This document shows positions 32,159-47,371 of a stretch of DNA of 64,000 nucleotides, one piece after another. Source of the stretch: Holacanthus passer (Eukaryota > Chordata > Actinopteri > Pomacanthidae); NCBI GenBank assembly GCA_025331565.1, contig JAFREQ010000035.1:930001-994000 (forward strand), in the 5' to 3' direction. Position 1 is the stretch's first letter, and the number at the start of each line of letters is the position of its first letter. Made by a program: the position numbers and the translations under genes. Under the pieces are notes generated by a model. That model saw only the letters and a list, made by a program, of their open reading frames with translations. It had not been told where the DNA came from and searched no databases.

Positions 32159-35100
32159 TAATTAAAGACAAAGTAGTTTTTTTGTATTTTCACAAAAGCA
32201 GATGAAGCACAACTTTTATTACAGCGAGGTAGAAGAAGGAAAGTGCTCAGAATAATGGAAAGTTTGCAGTTCAACTCTACCTACTGATGAAGACCTTGTG
32301 ATACAACAGAAAGCTCTGGGACAAGCAAGTTAGTTGAGTTGAGATTGTTAATTACAGGACCGCAGTATTTCACAGTCGGACTTCAGCTCGCTTCTAATTA
32401 TCAACTATATAATCCTTTGAGAGTTATCCTCTGCCATACAATAAGTCATTCATTAATTAGCACTTCCTGTTTTTGTTCCTTACTCGTTCTGTGGTTGCAG
32501 CTCAAGATTTTGTCTTATCAAACAGTGATCACCATGATATCGCCTGCTGTCTTGTTTAGCTGGATTAAAAAACTTGCAGACTCTCTCAGCCCACGATGGG
32601 ACGACTCCGTGGTAAAAGCGAAGGTCTCCGACATAAAAAACTGACTGATCACAGTATGAGCTGGTGCGTTTCTCATCGACAGACATACTTTCTGTCCCTC
32701 GCGTCCAGACTCCAATTGATGAGCTGTTTATCCGAACAAATATACATGCTAGTAATGACAGCGGCAGAAAGACGCCGGTGTGTTTTTGAACACACCACGC
32801 CTGTAATAATGCTATGCTAATTAATGTGGCTGACTGAGAACAAACCATCTTTCCAAGGACACCCTCCCTCTACCTCATGTTCTCCCACTTACAATTCCCA
32901 GCATGCTGTTCAGCTTTAAAGCACGCTTGCGGTATCAAGAGATTCCCCTCTCACCAGATGCTGGGTAAGGCACAGTGCAGGCGCTAGTGGGGAGAATTCT
33001 TTATTGCATTTGTGAATTTAAAAGGATATTTATGGGATGAGTAAGAGGGAGGAGGGGTGAGAAGGTGGAGGAAGAAGATAAAAATCTATTGAAGAGGGAG
33101 GGGATGAAAAAAAAGACGTTTGTCTGTGAAACAAAAGACAGGGAATGAAAGGAAAACAGGAGAAATCGCTGACTTTAACTTTCTTCCCTTCTGAGGGGAA
33201 ATAAACTGTGATTATCAAATCAGTTACAACCATTGTGTCATAAATCATCGCATATGAGAGGAACAATGACACATTCCTCATTGCGGTCCCTCTGCTTTCT
33301 GCATGCCTTTCTTTTCTGGGGAGTGCTCATGAATGATTTAAAAAGTGATCTGTTTCCGAGCCTCGGCTGCCTCGGAGGGAGATAGCTCGGAGGGGGAGGA
33401 GTCTGAACGGGGTGGGAGGATCCACGCATGAAGGCTTCCTGTCGCTTCAGCGTCGAACACATGAACCGCGGCTTCTATGTTCTCATCACACATCAAACAT
33501 GGGTCGTATATTTCATTCATGAGGGAAAGTGCAAAGTGGTTTTCTCATGAAATAGAACAGTTTTCAACCAAGGGTGGAAAATATTAAGAATATGTGTGGA
33601 GACTGTGTTACTCTGCTGTGTGGTGGCCATGTGAACTGGAGAATAATATTTACAGAGCATCACACCTCACATCATTCATCACAAAATCACACACCCCAGC
33701 TAGTCCCATGAAACTAGGAGTTAATCCATCATCTGCCTCCCTCTTTTCTTTCTCTCCCTCTCCCCCTGATCCAGGCTTATACCTCCCATCCTCTCACCTT
33801 CACTCCGCAAAGGACGCGAAAGAAAACTTTGGTGTAATTCAGAAACAGTAGTGACAGTTTCCAACGTCAAAGTCACCCTACGCGGATAATAAAAGACACG
33901 AAAAGACTGGAGGCTCCAAAAAGGGGAGCAGAGGAGGAGCATCTGTTCTTCCTTGTTCTCTGGTGGAGAAGATGGACAAGCCTCGAGGCCACAGAGATTC
34001 TTCTCTATCTGCCCTGTCATCCTCATTCATGCTTCCAGTACAACAATGAACCGTCAGATTTGGCCACTCTCAGAGTCTAATTAGTCCGTCCCTCAGGAGG
34101 CAGAGCGACTGCAAAAGTACAGATCAGGGTTACTGAACATTTGCGACTTCCAAGTTTGAATGAGTACGTTGAAGTTGAAGTTTGAAATATATTTTTTGTT
34201 TTGAGTTTTTAGCTTTATTTTTCAATTAAACTGGCTTTTTTCTTTTCCCCTAAGGATCAAAAGTGCTGCACAGAAACATATATATATATATCCTTTTCAA
34301 AACCCGGCACCTACATTACCCACAATGCAACTCTTAAGCGCTGCGTTGGCGGCGGCATGTTGTTTAAAGTACCAGTGAAACAATGAAAGAAGATCCTGGA
34401 GGTCCAGCTGGAGGAAGAGATTAATGCGTTTAAAGGCTTGTCAGATGCCAAAACACTGCACTGAATGGTTTGTAGTACTCACACGCAGGGCTTTACAACT
34501 CTGGAAAGTTACCACAACAATGTGTAAAATCAACTTGTGTTTGTTTTGATTTGGCCAGGATGTGACTTTAATTAAGGTATTTTATTTTCTCTAAATATTT
34601 GATGAAATACAATATGATTTGGGTTTAAGATTTAATGATCAAAATAAACCTGGTCCAGATGTGGCTTCAATGGGCCGAGAACAAGTAGCCCTTTTACTGT
34701 AGTACACAAGGTGTACATTGGCCTCACCGCATCTGAATTTGCATATTTATATCTGAGATCAGGTGTTGATAGCAGGTGTAAATCAGGCCTCTCAGGATCT
34801 GATCACAATGCAATTTGAGATAAAGAGAACACTTATTAAAACCAGGTGTAAATGCAAAGGCCCTCAGATCGGATCAGATGTCATTATCCACATAATGTAT
34901 TCATCTCTACAGCTGCGAATTTTGTGCAGCAGAAATATCCCCATTTGATGGAGAATTACAAAAGACTTCTGCTGCTCCAGCTGTCACGATACAACCGCAA
35001 ACAGACAAATAACAGCTACAGAAACATGAAAGAAGGCGTAGAAACTGCTTTGACTGTCCTTTCTCTACCCTCTGCAACATGCTAATAGACACCAGTAAAG

Positions 35101-38100
35101 TTTTCAGTGCCAGTCTGTTCCAGTCTGTGAGGAGATGGAGAGCTTAAACCTCTCAGCACATTAGCTGTGTCAGCAGGGGGCCAGGATGGCTCTGAGAGGA
35201 ACACAGACACACGACGGATAAATGAGTCAAGCAGGCATGAAACAACATGACCATGTAAAAACACTCTGAATATCATTAGCATTCATATGGCTTGTTTTTC
35301 TGGCGGGTCTGCTCATAACTAATTTTCACTATTGGAAAATAATTAGTTGTTGGAAAGAGATGGGGCGTTTAGACAAGACTGGGCTTATCAAATGGAATTA
35401 GGGGTTAAAGCCCACAGAACTAAAGCTCCACATTGTGTTGTACTGCTGGTAGCAGCAGTAGTAGTGGTGGTATTAATATTATCAAGCGGCTGTGTTCATG
35501 CTTCCCGGATGATGAATCCTAATGACTTTGGTGACTTTGACCTTTGATGTATGACCAAATACTAATAATTCCCATCAGCCTCAACTGTACCTTGCATTTA
35601 GTGCTAATTATTGAATGTTGCCTTGCTAACACACTAAACTAAGACGGTGAACATCATACTTGCTAAACATCGACATGCTAGCATCATCATTGTAAGCATA
35701 TTAGCATGCTGACATTATTGTCAAAGTGTCCATGGCTGTGGACTCTTTTGTACAATAGAAATCATACATGATAGAATTTCATTGGTTCATTATTCATTAA
35801 GAAATATAATCTGCAAAATAGTTTCACTATTATCCAATAAATTTCCTCCAGTTTGCTCAGAAATGAATCTGCACTGTCCCCACATTTGCTGCTTCTCTGG
35901 TTTGTTATATAGACTGAATAGTTCTTTTTCAAATCCTTGTTTGTTCAGTAGTTTGCAGAAGCCAATTAGGGAAAAACTAATTTTCAAAAAATCAATACTT
36001 ACAGTTATATTTAAAAGGTATTGACTGCCTCAAATGCCTCATCTTTAATCAAATTTGATAAGATTAAACATAATATAAATTCTGTGTGCACAGTTATTAG
36101 TCAGAATGTGAATTTTGTTTGACTAGGTGCATATTGGCACAGTTAACTTTTTCCCCCCAGTGGAGAAATGATCAGTGGTGGTGACATTTACCACATCAGT
36201 GCTGTAATGTTGTACATGTGCTGAACTTTTTTCTTCACTTGCTCAGCTGACTGACGTCGGGGAGTAAGAGACACTCAGACTGCATACTTGGCTTCTCTTA
36301 AATGTCATTCTTCTCCCATCAGCCAATCAAATCAAATTGAGAGGCCGGGGAGAAAAGGGCCTGATGCTGCAGCGATTACCAGCGAGGAGAGAAAAACGAT
36401 GCAGGCTTCGTCTTCCTCCTCATCCTGCTCCATCTCCTCCTTTCCGTCTTGGCCCTAATCCACTTAGTTGGCTCTTCCTGAGCTTACAGCCTTTCCTTTA
36501 TTCCATTATAAAGACCCAACGTACGACCTGCTTCTTATTTCATTAAAAAGGCCCAATCCATGACCCCGCGTCTAATCCATAATGCAGACTACAGGCTGGC
36601 CACGGCCCACTATAGTCCACACCGCAGTCCAGCAGGGCGGCTGACAGATGGGACAGAGGGAACAGGGATGGAGCGATGGAGGGGCGATGAATGAGGGGGA
36701 ATTTGAGAGCTCCGCTTATGAGTAAAGCTTCCCGGTGAATATGATTTCACTGATGTAAATGATGATAGAGTTGAAGCTTTGCTGCTCTATCTTTGATGGC
36801 TGGAGATGGCTTTCACATGGCCCATCAGTGATATGGAAATGGCCACATCTAAGGGTTGAATATAGCCTGTAAAATGAGCACAAAGCCCAGGGCTTTCAAA
36901 ACCCAAAACACCTTGGCTTCGAGTTTATATTGTAGTCACTACTGTAGCTCATTACAGTTAACCTTGGGAGAACTTTGCAACATAAAGTGAGTGATGCTGA
37001 ATCATATAATAATTTTCTATCAACTCTGTCCGATTTGACTTTGCCTCTACTCCCTCTCTTTGACCTTCTCCCCTCTCTGCCCACTTAGAAATCCTTGCTC
37101 CACCTCTGGCTGCCCTCCACCCTAAATGCCCTCTCACGACTTGCTCAAGATCCAGTTTGCTGAGTGTTTTCATTGCGTCCACAAATCTAAATTTACAGCC
37201 TCCCTCCCATCAAACCCAGCTTCCCTGCGTTTGCACTTAATGGCCTATCAGGTTACGTATTTATTGATAAAGCAGCACTATTTGGCCCTGAGCACCTGGC
37301 TTCCCGCATACCTGCGCCAGCTCTTTAGAGGCCGGACAGTCATTCTGACAATGCAGCGTCAGATAAAAGAGACACGTCCCACAGAGGTAACATCTTATAC
37401 TGGTTGATGGGAAAAGGGCTTGTTTTGCTGTCTCTGTCCAGGCCATTAAGAACAGTTAACTAATAATAATTACTTTTAACCGGGTTCAGCCAGAGGGCCA
37501 CAGCTCGAGGCCGGGGGACATACAATACGGCCAGGAAGTGACTACAACCCTCTCTCCATCGATAACACCAGCATATCTCATTACAGTGGCGACCTGCGGT
37601 ACACTGCCACTCGGTCTTGATCATATAAAACCCATTTCAGTACGCCGTCCCCGCCGGAGCACCAGCGGAGTGGAATATTCATTATTCAAATTTTAAGCAT
37701 TGGAAATCCCAATATGTTACTAAGGCCAGATGAGATGAGATGAAATAGCTTAGCCTTTTGTCCAGGGAACATTGACTAATCGTCTCGCTCCCCAAAATCA
37801 ATTTCCCAGCCGTAAGCATCAGACACTCCTGATTGTACTGTACTGTTGAAGACCCCCCACCACTATCACCCAATACTCCTGCTGGCTGCCCAGAATAACT
37901 TATTGATTAGTGATTATGTTACGGGAGGTGTGGGTGGCCGGGGCGGAAGACGGACTGGCCTCAGTCATCTCCACAGGGCTAAATTTGGGTCCTCTGTTAC
38001 CAGATCCAGCACATACTGACACTATCGCCAGCTGTCACCAGCCACCGGCCCCAGCTCGCTGAATGAGGAGAGAAATTAAGAAAGTGTTGTGGAAGTACAG

Positions 38101-38411
38101 ATACGAAGAGAAATATTTCAGAGCTTACGGTGGGGGGGCGTTGAGCAAAGCGGCACAGCTGGGAATTCAAGTCCGATGATAAATTCTTAGATGTGGTGCA
38201 CTTGTGGACTACTAAATAAAGAAATAAGCACTAATATTTCAAAACATGGATGGTTGATTATTAAATTTGTTGGTTGTGGTGGAGGTTCTGGCATGGTGAT
38301 GGACTGTTTCACCCCTGGGGGTATTGGGCTGATCTCTCCCTCGCTCTCTGTGCTGAGCCTGAAAAGTGGCTGTGATCAATACCTGCAGGCCCTTTCCACA
38401 GTGCCAGAGGG

Positions 38412-38416
<5 letters not shown>

Positions 38417-38462
<46 letters not shown>
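38417..38462. repeat. (TG)23 microsatellite
   Basis: Uninterrupted TG dinucleotides in the large intron. Confidence 0.97.
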
Positions 38463-38466
<4 letters not shown>

Positions 38467-38605
38467 GTCAGCATCCACTCAGGACTTCATCAAACACCCC
38501 CCCCATACCTCGACTCCACACACACAAACACATAAAACGCCCACATCGGCCAACGCCCTTCTCAAACAGTCGCTCATTTTCACTTTCCCCTTCTCTCCCC
38601 TATCT

Positions 38606-38631
38606 CACACACACACACACACACACACACA
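38606..38631. repeat. (CA)13 microsatellite
   Basis: Uninterrupted CA run close to the TG run at 38417. Confidence 0.95.
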
Positions 38632-40256
38632 TAAATTCACGCCTCCTTCCCCCCATTCCACGCCATCCCAACAAGGATGTTAAATACCATTCAAATGTCA
38701 GCCTGCCGTATTGATTGGAATGATAATTCTGAAAGGTAGGAGAGATGGCTTGTTGATGCTAAGCAGGCGCGTGACGGCCCGAGCATCCTTCACTGTCACA
38801 AAGTTGCCATGTAAGGGTTCCCGGCTCCCCCGGCTGAATGTGGATGGCGGTTTACGTTAGACCACCGAGGCCGCGTGTTTCTGCCATTAATCATTGTCCT
38901 CACGGGCCGGTGACAGGCAGGCCAGGATTCATGTTGAGAGAGAGAGGGTCATTTTCAAACACCCTCAGATCAGAGCGGCTATGTGGGAGTGTGTGTGCAT
39001 GAATGTCAGACCAGAGGCTGTGTTCATCACCAGGTGGTTTTCTTTTATATGTCACGTTTGAGAAAAGATATGCAGGTTGCATTATTATTAACAGTATGAT
39101 TTGCTTAACATATATTTTATTGATTTGTTTTAACCAGTGTCATTTGAAAAGATTGATTCTAAATGTGCAACACGTGGTTTTTCTGCAACAATATCGACAA
39201 CTTACACATGAACAATGCTCTTCAATTTTATGTATAAATAGGCATTATTTTAAGTGAAGTTTAAAGGGTTAGTTCATCCAATCTGATGCATTTTCGGTTT
39301 TATCTGCTGATGCTTTCATGTCTCTATTTCTGCTGTTACCTCAACACAATGGAGGTGAATGGAATTTTGTTTGTGTCTGAAGATCTCAAATATGGCATTT
39401 GGGACTGAAGAAATAGTCCCTTTTAAGAGCCTGTGACTTCTGCACCAGAAAAAGCCTTAAAGTGGAGAACATTTTACTTTACTGACACCTGAGAGTTTTG
39501 GTGGTTTTAAGGTGCCTTTAGACTGCGAGACAACAACAATTGTGAGAGTTTATTGCATGTCACACTGTGTGAGATGGGTGTAATAAAATCTGTGTCAGAC
39601 TGTATGATATCAATTCGAGGCATGTCAGATTGTCGATGAATGCTCTGTGATTCGTAGCGCTATGATGTAAATAGAAAAAAGTATAGAGAGCAGAGGCACA
39701 TCATCAGCTCACATCCTTTATCTGTTTTGACAATGCAGCAAAACTGTAAACAAGCTTCCACACCTCCGCATGGTTTTCTTCTTTGCCCACAGACTTTGAG
39801 TCCCACAGACCTGTGTTTTGTTTGTGTTGTGTGCGTGGTTTTTTTTCCTAGACATTATTTCATAAGAGCACTTACAAATGTCTGGCCAGCCAGTGTATAC
39901 TGAATGGTTGGTTTGTAGACATGGGTCATAGCAGCAGTCACATTGTAGAGAGAAAGAATTTGGTCCTAATTTTCTGTCTCTGGTCACCAAAACTCTGCCA
40001 TCAGTGAATTTGTCTCATAGAGTGATGTAGGACTGCTGTTTTGATTTGAGAACCAAAGATTTTACCACGTTTCTCTCTCGATTGTCATAACTTAATTATC
40101 ATGTACCTGAATAATATAGCTCTCATTTCGTCATTTAGTAAATTTTTCAAAATGTAAATAAAAACCTTGTTTTCGATTATATTGCAATGTTAGCTGAATT
40201 CTCTTATTGTGTTAAAAGGAAGTGAACATGTATCCACAGTCAACATTGACCCTCAC

Positions 40257-40900
40257 CTGGCAGGTACCTCGATGTTGGAGATGGCATAGAAGTACTTGAG
40301 CAAGTTGTCTCTCTGGACATAGGTGCCTCCGAGGGCGGGCCTGAGAAGCCTCAACCTAAGGTTGGTGAATGTGAAGAAGTCCCTCAATCCCTTCATACTT
40401 TCCATGCGAGTGTACAGGCTGTCCATGTTCTGTAGCCGCGGTCCTGCAAACACAGCAAAGCGCGCCCGCACCTCGAACTTCACGTTCTTGTCGTTCTTGG
40501 AGCCGACCCAGCGTGAGTACTGCTCGGTGCAGATGACCCGTGTGATGTTTGCGGGCGAAAGGTCACGCACACGTTTGGGTGGCATGTTGAAGGCGTCCAT
40601 GCAGTCGTCAGCGTAGAACTGGTAGGGCTGCCAGGAGCGTCCGTGGTCCATGGACTTATCCATTACCATGATAGTAGGGCGGCCATACTCAAAGGTGATC
40701 TGGATATCGTCTGTGAGCTCCAGACTCTTGTTCCAGGACATGGTGATGTTGGCCAACAGTGGCTCTGGGTGGCGTCTCCATGTGACCGTCTGCCAGTAGG
40801 TGATTAGGCCGTTACGTTCACGGTCCTGCATCAGTTGAGGAGGGTGGGCCAAGTCTGGGTTAGAGGCATCACACTCGTCACTGCACAGGTATGGGTTCTC
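40257..40900 (-). CDS. ntng2: ntng2 main LamNT (laminin N-terminal, domain VI) exon
   Basis: This 644-bp exon encodes 214 codons plus two bases of a split Arg codon. The acceptor is CTCTTTTAG|GAG and the donor GCCAG|GTGAGG. It carries most of the LamNT domain that binds the postsynaptic NGL-2 ligand. Recognisable stretches are [39 protein letters not shown] (N-glycosylation sequon NIT), [65 protein letters not shown] and [11 protein letters not shown]. Similarity to NTNG2 is high throughout, and several residues separate it from NTNG1 (for example GGTYVQR where NTNG1 has GEIFVDE). The exon enters in phase 0 and leaves in phase 2. The split Arg is completed by the LE1 exon to give R-CKCN, exactly the family junction. 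No frameshift or stop is seen. Confidence 0.98.
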
Positions 40901-43900
40901 CTAAAAGAGGGATGAAGACAGAACAGCGAGACATCAGTCCAGGTTTTGCAATGAATCGAATGAGAGTAGCTTTTAGATAATAATGCCATATATACAGTGT
41001 TGACAAGTATATGGAAACAAGTCACAGACTCAGGGACAGAAGGGCCATGGGGCAACATTAAACTCCCAGGTCCCCCCACTCTTTGTGCATTGACTATGTG
41101 TCCTGTTGTGTTTAAGTACTCATCAGGTAGAGAGCACACAGCAGATAACTCAGTTTGATTATATTTTTCCCCTGAAACCAACACGTACTCCAAAGCCTGA
41201 ATATTAACAGACCCCAGGTTCCAGGTTTGCACGTTGTTAGTTAGTTAGTGGTAATTTTAGTGAACACAATATTATAGAAACATAAAATGAACTGATGTAA
41301 TAAAGGTGTCAAAGCTTCATTTTTACACAAGATTGGTTAAAAGAGCAGGAGCCACCTAAATGCCCTTATTATTTCAGTTTATAATGTGCTTTGATGGTGC
41401 ACAGTCCCCCCAAAAAACTGCAATTAATCAAATTACTACAGAGTAATTGCTACACAGTGAACATGGGGCCTTCGGGGTCCCTGGGGCAGTTGCCTGCTTT
41501 GCCCATGTGGTAATGCATCCTGACACAGTCAAAATGTAATTTCAGCTAAAGGGTCTCAATTGATGAGAAAACAAAACATCTTGCAGCCACTTTTATTTTA
41601 GCTTCATGTGTCAGTCAAGGCAACGGAAAAGTGTGTTGATCTATGGATGTTTCCCTTTATGTGATCATATATCAGTACTGATACTTTTTCTACTGTGTCT
41701 GTGACTCTTCACAAACACATCCATTTTGTTCCCACAAAGGCTGGTGTGTATCTAAATGAGGAGTGCCTTCAACTGCTCGCCAAGAGGGACAGACAGCTTA
41801 AAAGTAAACTTGCCAAACAACACAACAGGAAGTGTGAAGGTCAAGAGGATCGTGCATCATCACTGTCTTTGCATAGACAGCAGAGTGCCGCTGCACTTTT
41901 AACTCCAGAGAATTGATCCTCCTCTTCTAGTGATGCCAAGACTTTCAAGCCACGGCCTCTCTACCGAGCTCAGAAGTCAACGGGATTATTCACACTCCTC
42001 ACAGAGGAGCACAGGCCTCTTTCTACCTGCACTGAGAAATGCCTTTTACTCTCTGTTAGCAGATTTCAGGCCGCTCGTCGTCCTTCTTTACAAAGAAGAT
42101 AAAATTATCTGCTCATTCAAATTCCTACATTTTCATGTTCCAAAAAACGTCAGGTCCCGTACCTCCCGTGACCTACATCCAGAGTTTTCATAGCCCTTCA
42201 TCAAACTTCAGATAACTTTGTAAATTTCCAGTCTCCAGAATCTCTAATTCCACAATCGCTAGCTCGTCATATTGAGACATTTGCAGACGTTTCAGTAAAA
42301 TTGATGTAGCTTAGTGTTGTAAGCCAGTTGTCTGACATCCACATCACCACAGAAGTTAAATATTTGCACAAAGAAATCCCAGAGATCCTCACAGTCATCT
42401 CTCCTGGTGCTTAATTTGCAAAATACAGCTGTAACGCTGTTTAGATTGTATCACATTGTGAAGGCTCCACATGGCCCCGGGATGTACTAATTAGACTGAT
42501 AAGGGTTATTATTTTCTCCTGTATTTAGTCATGCAGTCATTCAATGAATCAAAGGAGTCATTATTTGTATTGTTTGTCAAAATATTCATCACACAAAACT
42601 ACTTATTTCATGATACTTTACTGTACACATCTGTAGCATTACTTCAAAATCAAACCCCCAAAACTGTCATTTCCATCTCTTATCTGAAAAATTTCTACTG
42701 TAAATACAATACATACATTTTATTTAGGTTAAAAAGAAGCTGCTGACTTCAGTGATGTTTAGTTTTCCAACCTTGTCTCCTGTTTTCTGCACTTGTAGTA
42801 ACTGATTAGCTTTTATAGCCGATGTTATCTTTCTTTTATTTAATGGGAATCCAATAGTCTTTTCTGATTTTTACTGCATTCTGCTTAACAAGCTCTTGAT
42901 GGAGTGCAGAGTATGTCTTAAAATATCTGCCTTTTTTCTTCCACCTCCAGCTCCTCTTCCTCTCCTTCTTCTCCCCTTTCTTCTTTGTTTTGTTCCTTTT
43001 ATTATTTCTGCTCTCAGTGTCATTACTACTTCTAATTGTGCTGTTTAAGACTGCGACCAGCTCATCGTGTAATGCTGTTTGCTGAGGGAACGGAAAATAT
43101 CTTGACAACAATAACTCCGGGAAAAAAAAGCTGATTTACTTCAATGCTTATTTTTGGAATATTTTTTAGATGTTTGAATAATATATGACAAAGAACAAAT
43201 GACAAGCAGTAGTAAGAGGCAAAGTAGGTAAAGTAACGACTGAAATCTGAGCCACAGTGACATCAAATATTTGCTTGAGCAAGGCACTAAAACTTGAACA
43301 TTTGACCTGAATGTGACAAACACATGAATAACAGTAATTTCACACTGCTTACATAGTCATTTTTTTCTCTATTAGTCAAATAAAAAAATTTCTACAGTAT
43401 GTCTCTACATAAAACAAATCCTGTTGACCTTTATAGTCAGTTGGTTTGGGCCCTTTTTTATCACTATAAATGCATAACTTTTAACTTATAACTTTAACAA
43501 TGTCTCTAGATTTCTGAACCATTTCAAACAATAAACTCAAGGACAATCACCAAAAGGCAAGTCTTAATTGCTCTCTTGAAAACTGTGGCAACATTGAACA
43601 AAATGTTTTATGCAGATTTGTGCTTCCTCTGATTTAGAGGGATGCTTAAAATTAACTCTCCAAAATCACCACCTACTTCGCCATTTGTCAAATTATACCT
43701 ACTGTATGACTAAGATACTAAATTTACACTGAGAACATGAATTACACAAATTGATGGAACACTGATTTAATGTTGTGCCGTAACTGTTTTCAGTTCAACA
43801 CGGCAGAATTGGATTGCATAATGACTTTAAAGTGATATTCCCCCCAAATCTATCTTCCACTCTCTGTGGACTGAAGGTGCCTGTAAATCGTTTGTGGTTT

Positions 43901-46764
43901 CATCTTTGGTGGAAAATGGCGGCTGGAGTCAACAGGAGGCTTTAACATGCACAAATCAACGCAGATGCCTGCTGAAAGGTTTCATCGAGTCCTGCGTGAC
44001 GATTGAGATGCGAGTTGTGTATTTAGCCATATTTTGCGTGGAGGGTAACATACTGAGCAAACAGATGGAGAGCGGAGAAGTGGATTATAAACTTTCTATG
44101 GATGTTTTAATACTTTCCCATTGGAGTCCACTGTAGATAACACGAATTCAAGCTGACCAAACTTTCCAACTTTCACTCCCACAAAGGCTGATTGTTCAAT
44201 ACTCAAAAGATTTGGGGTGAAATATCACTTCAAACAGCACTTTCTTCTTTATGATGTAAGCTCTAACGTGAAAGCAGTACCGCATAATATTGATGTACTG
44301 TGCAGACTCAGATCGTGTGTCACCGCTTCGTTCGCTTTTTTCACGTCTGTTGCCAAGAAGCTGCATCTGCCGACAGTTCTGCCTTGTGAATAAAGTCATT
44401 GGACTGTACCAAGGGAAAGTGAGCAGTCAGTCAAATCCACTCCAGTGGTCTAATAACAAAAGCAAAAGTTACAATCCTGTGAGGCCGAGATTATAAATCA
44501 TCTGATTTATGGTGACAACGCAGAGTGGGAAAACTCCAAACATAAGCAAACGCTGAGCCGGTGCTGAGGGAGGCTGTATGGCACAGGAGACACTATACGG
44601 GATCATAATGCATGTGAAGACGCAGCAGTGAAACTACAGTATCTGTACGCTGAAAAAACTGCTGATAATCTGTCTCTCTCTCTTCTCACTGGAACGACAT
44701 AGTGGCATTGTTCTCCATCTGATAACCCAATTATCTCCCTTGCACCGACTCAGATAGAGATCACTGTCAGCGCAAACACACTTAGGATGATAATCTACAA
44801 TGCTCATAAACAAGTGCAACCGGAAACGGTGATTAGAGTTAGATGAAGGGGGCTACAGTGAACGTCAGCAGCTCCTTTTAGTGGAAAGCTACTCTGCAAC
44901 TGTAGTGGCCCTGCTGCTTTTGAAGCCTTCTATTAGTGCAGCTCCTGACCTCAGTCCAGACACACGTTTACACACACGGGACTGGATTAGTAGGCTGTTG
45001 TTGCTGGGGATGACCCTCGACCTACAAATCCTATTGAAAATGATCGCACTGTCACACTGTCCCAGATACAACTCCATATAGGTTAGCTCTTCATGTGTGT
45101 TTGACACTGAGAGAAAGTGTGTGAAGGCAAATCCACAAACTAGACAAGAAGCAAGGATCAATATGCATTTTTTTTTTTTTTTTTACATCTTGTCCCTTTG
45201 TTGGACTTGAGTGTCGAGTCAAAAAGCTGCACACTTGTGTTCACCAGCCTGCTCTGACCCCTCCGAGCCCATTAGGATTAGCTACAGTAGAGGTGATACG
45301 TACTGTAATATAGGCTGGAAGATTTTTTTTTTTTTATCCCCGACGAGAGACTTACGCGAGGTTATGTTTAAGCCCTTTGTGTGCCCTGTCCTCCTTATCC
45401 CACTCTGCCGCCTGCCACGACTCTGCCCCGGCCCAGTACATATCTGTGCCAGGAAACACACACCCACAAACGCCCGCAAACACACTCTTGCACACACGCA
45501 GATCCCGGCCAACTGCTGCGGCAGGTGGCCCGCACTGCTAAGCCCCTCCAGCAATTATCCTCGCTGGGATCTCGTCTCCACAACAACAGCCGCCATGATG
45601 CCCCCGCCGATGAGCGACTTCCTGGTTTTCACAACGCGACTCTCATTAGCGACTCCTCGAGTGCTAAAGTTTGCCTCACGCTACGGCTATGAGGACTGAT
45701 TGTGAAGCTGCGGCTAAAAAAATGACCACTTGAAAAAATAATCTTACACAGGCATCGGTTTAGAAGTGAGTTAGTTTAGTGTTTTCAGCTGACATGCATC
45801 AACACAGAAATAAAGCATGACGAAGACGGTGCTCTGCATGTCCTTCCCTCGCTTTTATGACCATTTCCGTCCCACTAAAAATGTTTTCCATCACCCTCTT
45901 GCCCCCTCTCTCCTCTTTATTTCTTCCTCCACTTATCGAAGTTTCTAAGTTATATTGCTAGCAAGGGGAATAAGGACACACACTCAGAGAACACAATTTA
46001 TTTTGTTTTGGAGAAACATCAAATGAAATGACCCTCCCATTAAAAAGGCCACAGAGGGGAAGAGAAAGGGATATTGCTTTTTCACTTATAACGTTAATCT
46101 TTTATTTTGTTGGAGGTTTTTCCATCATACTGGAGATTCCTGTTATCTCAGGTGAAGATGGTGTGTGTTGCCTGAAACGTGTATAATTGAAATACACGTG
46201 TAATACAAGTCATACCTGCATTTTACTTTTATTACCTGAAATTATTCACTTGCTGTAAAATGTCTCGCCAAGCACCAAACAGCAGTCGGCAAGTGTAAAT
46301 GTGTCTGAGGTGTGTGTGTTTGCGTGGGTTGGGTGTTGTTTATGTCTGTGTGTGTGCGTGCAAGCAAAAGTAAATGTTTACTGTAGGCATGTGTGATTGT
46401 GCTGGAGGAGGAGAGAAGAAGGACAGAGCAGGGACGCCATGCAGCTCCGAAGCAGCAGCAGGGTTAGTCCTGCTCAGATCACCACAGTCGGACCAGGACG
46501 AGTTATATTTGGAACTTATCTAAGAATATGAGGTAATGCTTGGAGCAGACAAACAGGAAGAAGAGAATGTCAGGGAGAGTTTGTTTTCTTGAAGTGCTCT
46601 GATGAGGTGAATTCAGGTAAAAGCTATTATCTTTTATTGATGTCTGTTATTAAATCTAGACAAATCACAAAGGAGGAGATGTAGATAAAGAGGAGCAGAC
46701 GAGCTGGAGAAGGATTTTGAGCTTTCAGAGAACTGAGATGTGGATTGTGTGACAGAGATATTTA

Positions 46765-47250
46765 TACAACCTTGATTCCAAAAAAGTTGGGACGCTGTGT
46801 AAAACATGAATAAAAACAGAATGTGGTCATTTACAAATGGACTGTGTTTACCGACAATGGTTTACAAAGTTTTGCCTTTATCCAATGTGTGTGACAAAGT
46901 ATTGAACCTCTCTCCATCCTCGCTTGTGAACGACTGAGTCTTTCCAGGATGAACCTTTCATACCCAATCATGATACTATCACCTGTTACCAATGAACCTG
47001 TTTACCTGTGGAATGATCCAAACAGGTGTTTTTGGATCAGTCCACAACTTTCACAGTCTTTTGTTGCTCCTGTCCCAACTTGTTTGAAACGTGTTGCTGC
47101 CATCAAATTCAGAATGAGCAGATATTTACAAAAATCAATGAAGTTGATGAGGTCAAGCATTAAATATATTGTCTTTGTACTGTTTTCAATTGAGTAGACG
47201 TCAAAATTTGGTTTTATATATGTTTTCCACACCGTCCCATTACTTTTGTA
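46765..47250. mobile_element. non-autonomous DNA-transposon-like element
   Basis: It starts TACAACCTTGATTCCAAAAA followed by AGTTGGGACGCTGTGTAAAAC, a terminus frequent in fish genomes. Internal CCCAACTTGTTTGAAACGTG and a degenerate right end near CCGTCCCATTACTTTTGTA close the unit. No transposase frame is seen. Confidence 0.6.
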
Positions 47251-47371
47251 CTTTTTGTGTTTCTCTGCCAATTTCGAATTGCATGCCTCTAACATTGTCT
47301 GACTCAAGTTTAATGCAGCAGAATCAGATATCATCTTTTTTGTTCCACCTATTCTTCTTCCTTGTCAAAAC

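Larger units (their letters stand above)
21441..40256. other. 18.8-kb ntng2 intron between LamNT and LE1 exons
   Basis: No coding exon is expected here from the family structure and none is supported. It holds interspersed repeats (22208-22500, 26466-26650, 31923-32158, 34296-34340, 39259-39500) and microsatellites (29036-29087, 38417-38462, 38606-38631), plus unassigned sequence that may include regulatory elements. Confidence 0.7.

Noticed and set aside
45211..45699. Longest plus-strand open frame in the first intron (162 codons)
   Set aside because: No recognisable domain, low-complexity CA-rich composition and no exon signals. Similar for 11453-11893 and 18392-18859.
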